A stretch of DNA of 5,399 nucleotides from CAZJFC01 sp964545245 (GTDB lineage Bacteria > Pseudomonadota > Alphaproteobacteria > Rickettsiales > 21-14-0-20-44-7). Where the stretch lies: NCBI GenBank assembly GCA_964545245.1, contig CAZJFC010000093.1:1-5399 (forward strand), written 5' to 3'. Position numbers and translations under genes: made by a program. Of this stretch, positions 5,398 to 5,399 are shown piece after piece. The first letter of the stretch is position 1, and each line of letters opens with the position of its first letter. The notes beneath the pieces were generated by a model, which worked only from the letters and a program-made list of their open reading frames with translations, was not told the origin of the DNA and made no database searches.

Positions 5398-5399
5398 AT

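Overview
The window reads as a bacterial chromosomal segment, most likely from an alphaproteobacterium of moderate GC. The RecR and XseA sequences carry wording I recognise from alphaproteobacterial homologues, such as GQTTAHYI and GGELDYLDDGTL in RecR and GHLYLTLKD with AVCWKG in XseA. Intergenic spaces hold GC-rich palindromic repeats of the kind common in proteobacteria. I cannot name a genus.

The layout is four protein genes around one divergent promoter region. On the minus strand, transcribed leftward, come recR (3921-3340), an unrecognised 369-residue protein (3267-2158) and a GspE/PilB/MshE-type secretion or pilus ATPase (2097-157). The gaps between them are 72 and 60 bp, so read-through is possible, though a weak terminator follows recR and a possible separate promoter precedes the ATPase gene. 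On the plus strand, xseA (4028-5353), the large subunit of exonuclease VII, diverges from recR. The 106-bp recR/xseA gap contains a nested inverted repeat that takes up more than half of it.

Related palindromic repeats in the same orientation lie at both edges of the window (about 18-57 and 5363-5397), bracketing the four-gene block. The left one is followed by three more stem-loops, two of which share an AGGA loop, in the roughly 100 bp beyond the ATPase stop codon.

Functionally, recR and xseA are both DNA repair genes (recombination mediator and single-strand exonuclease). The ATPase would power a type IV pilus, MSHA-like pilus or type II secretion machine whose other parts are not in the window. 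Its N-terminal domain matches the MshEN c-di-GMP-binding pattern. The middle gene has no assigned role. I do not see a clearly new multi-gene system. The most notable items are the unknown lower-GC gene with an A9 slippage-prone tract, the regularly spaced TTAA array before the ATPase gene, and the nested repeat that may supply part of the recR promoter.
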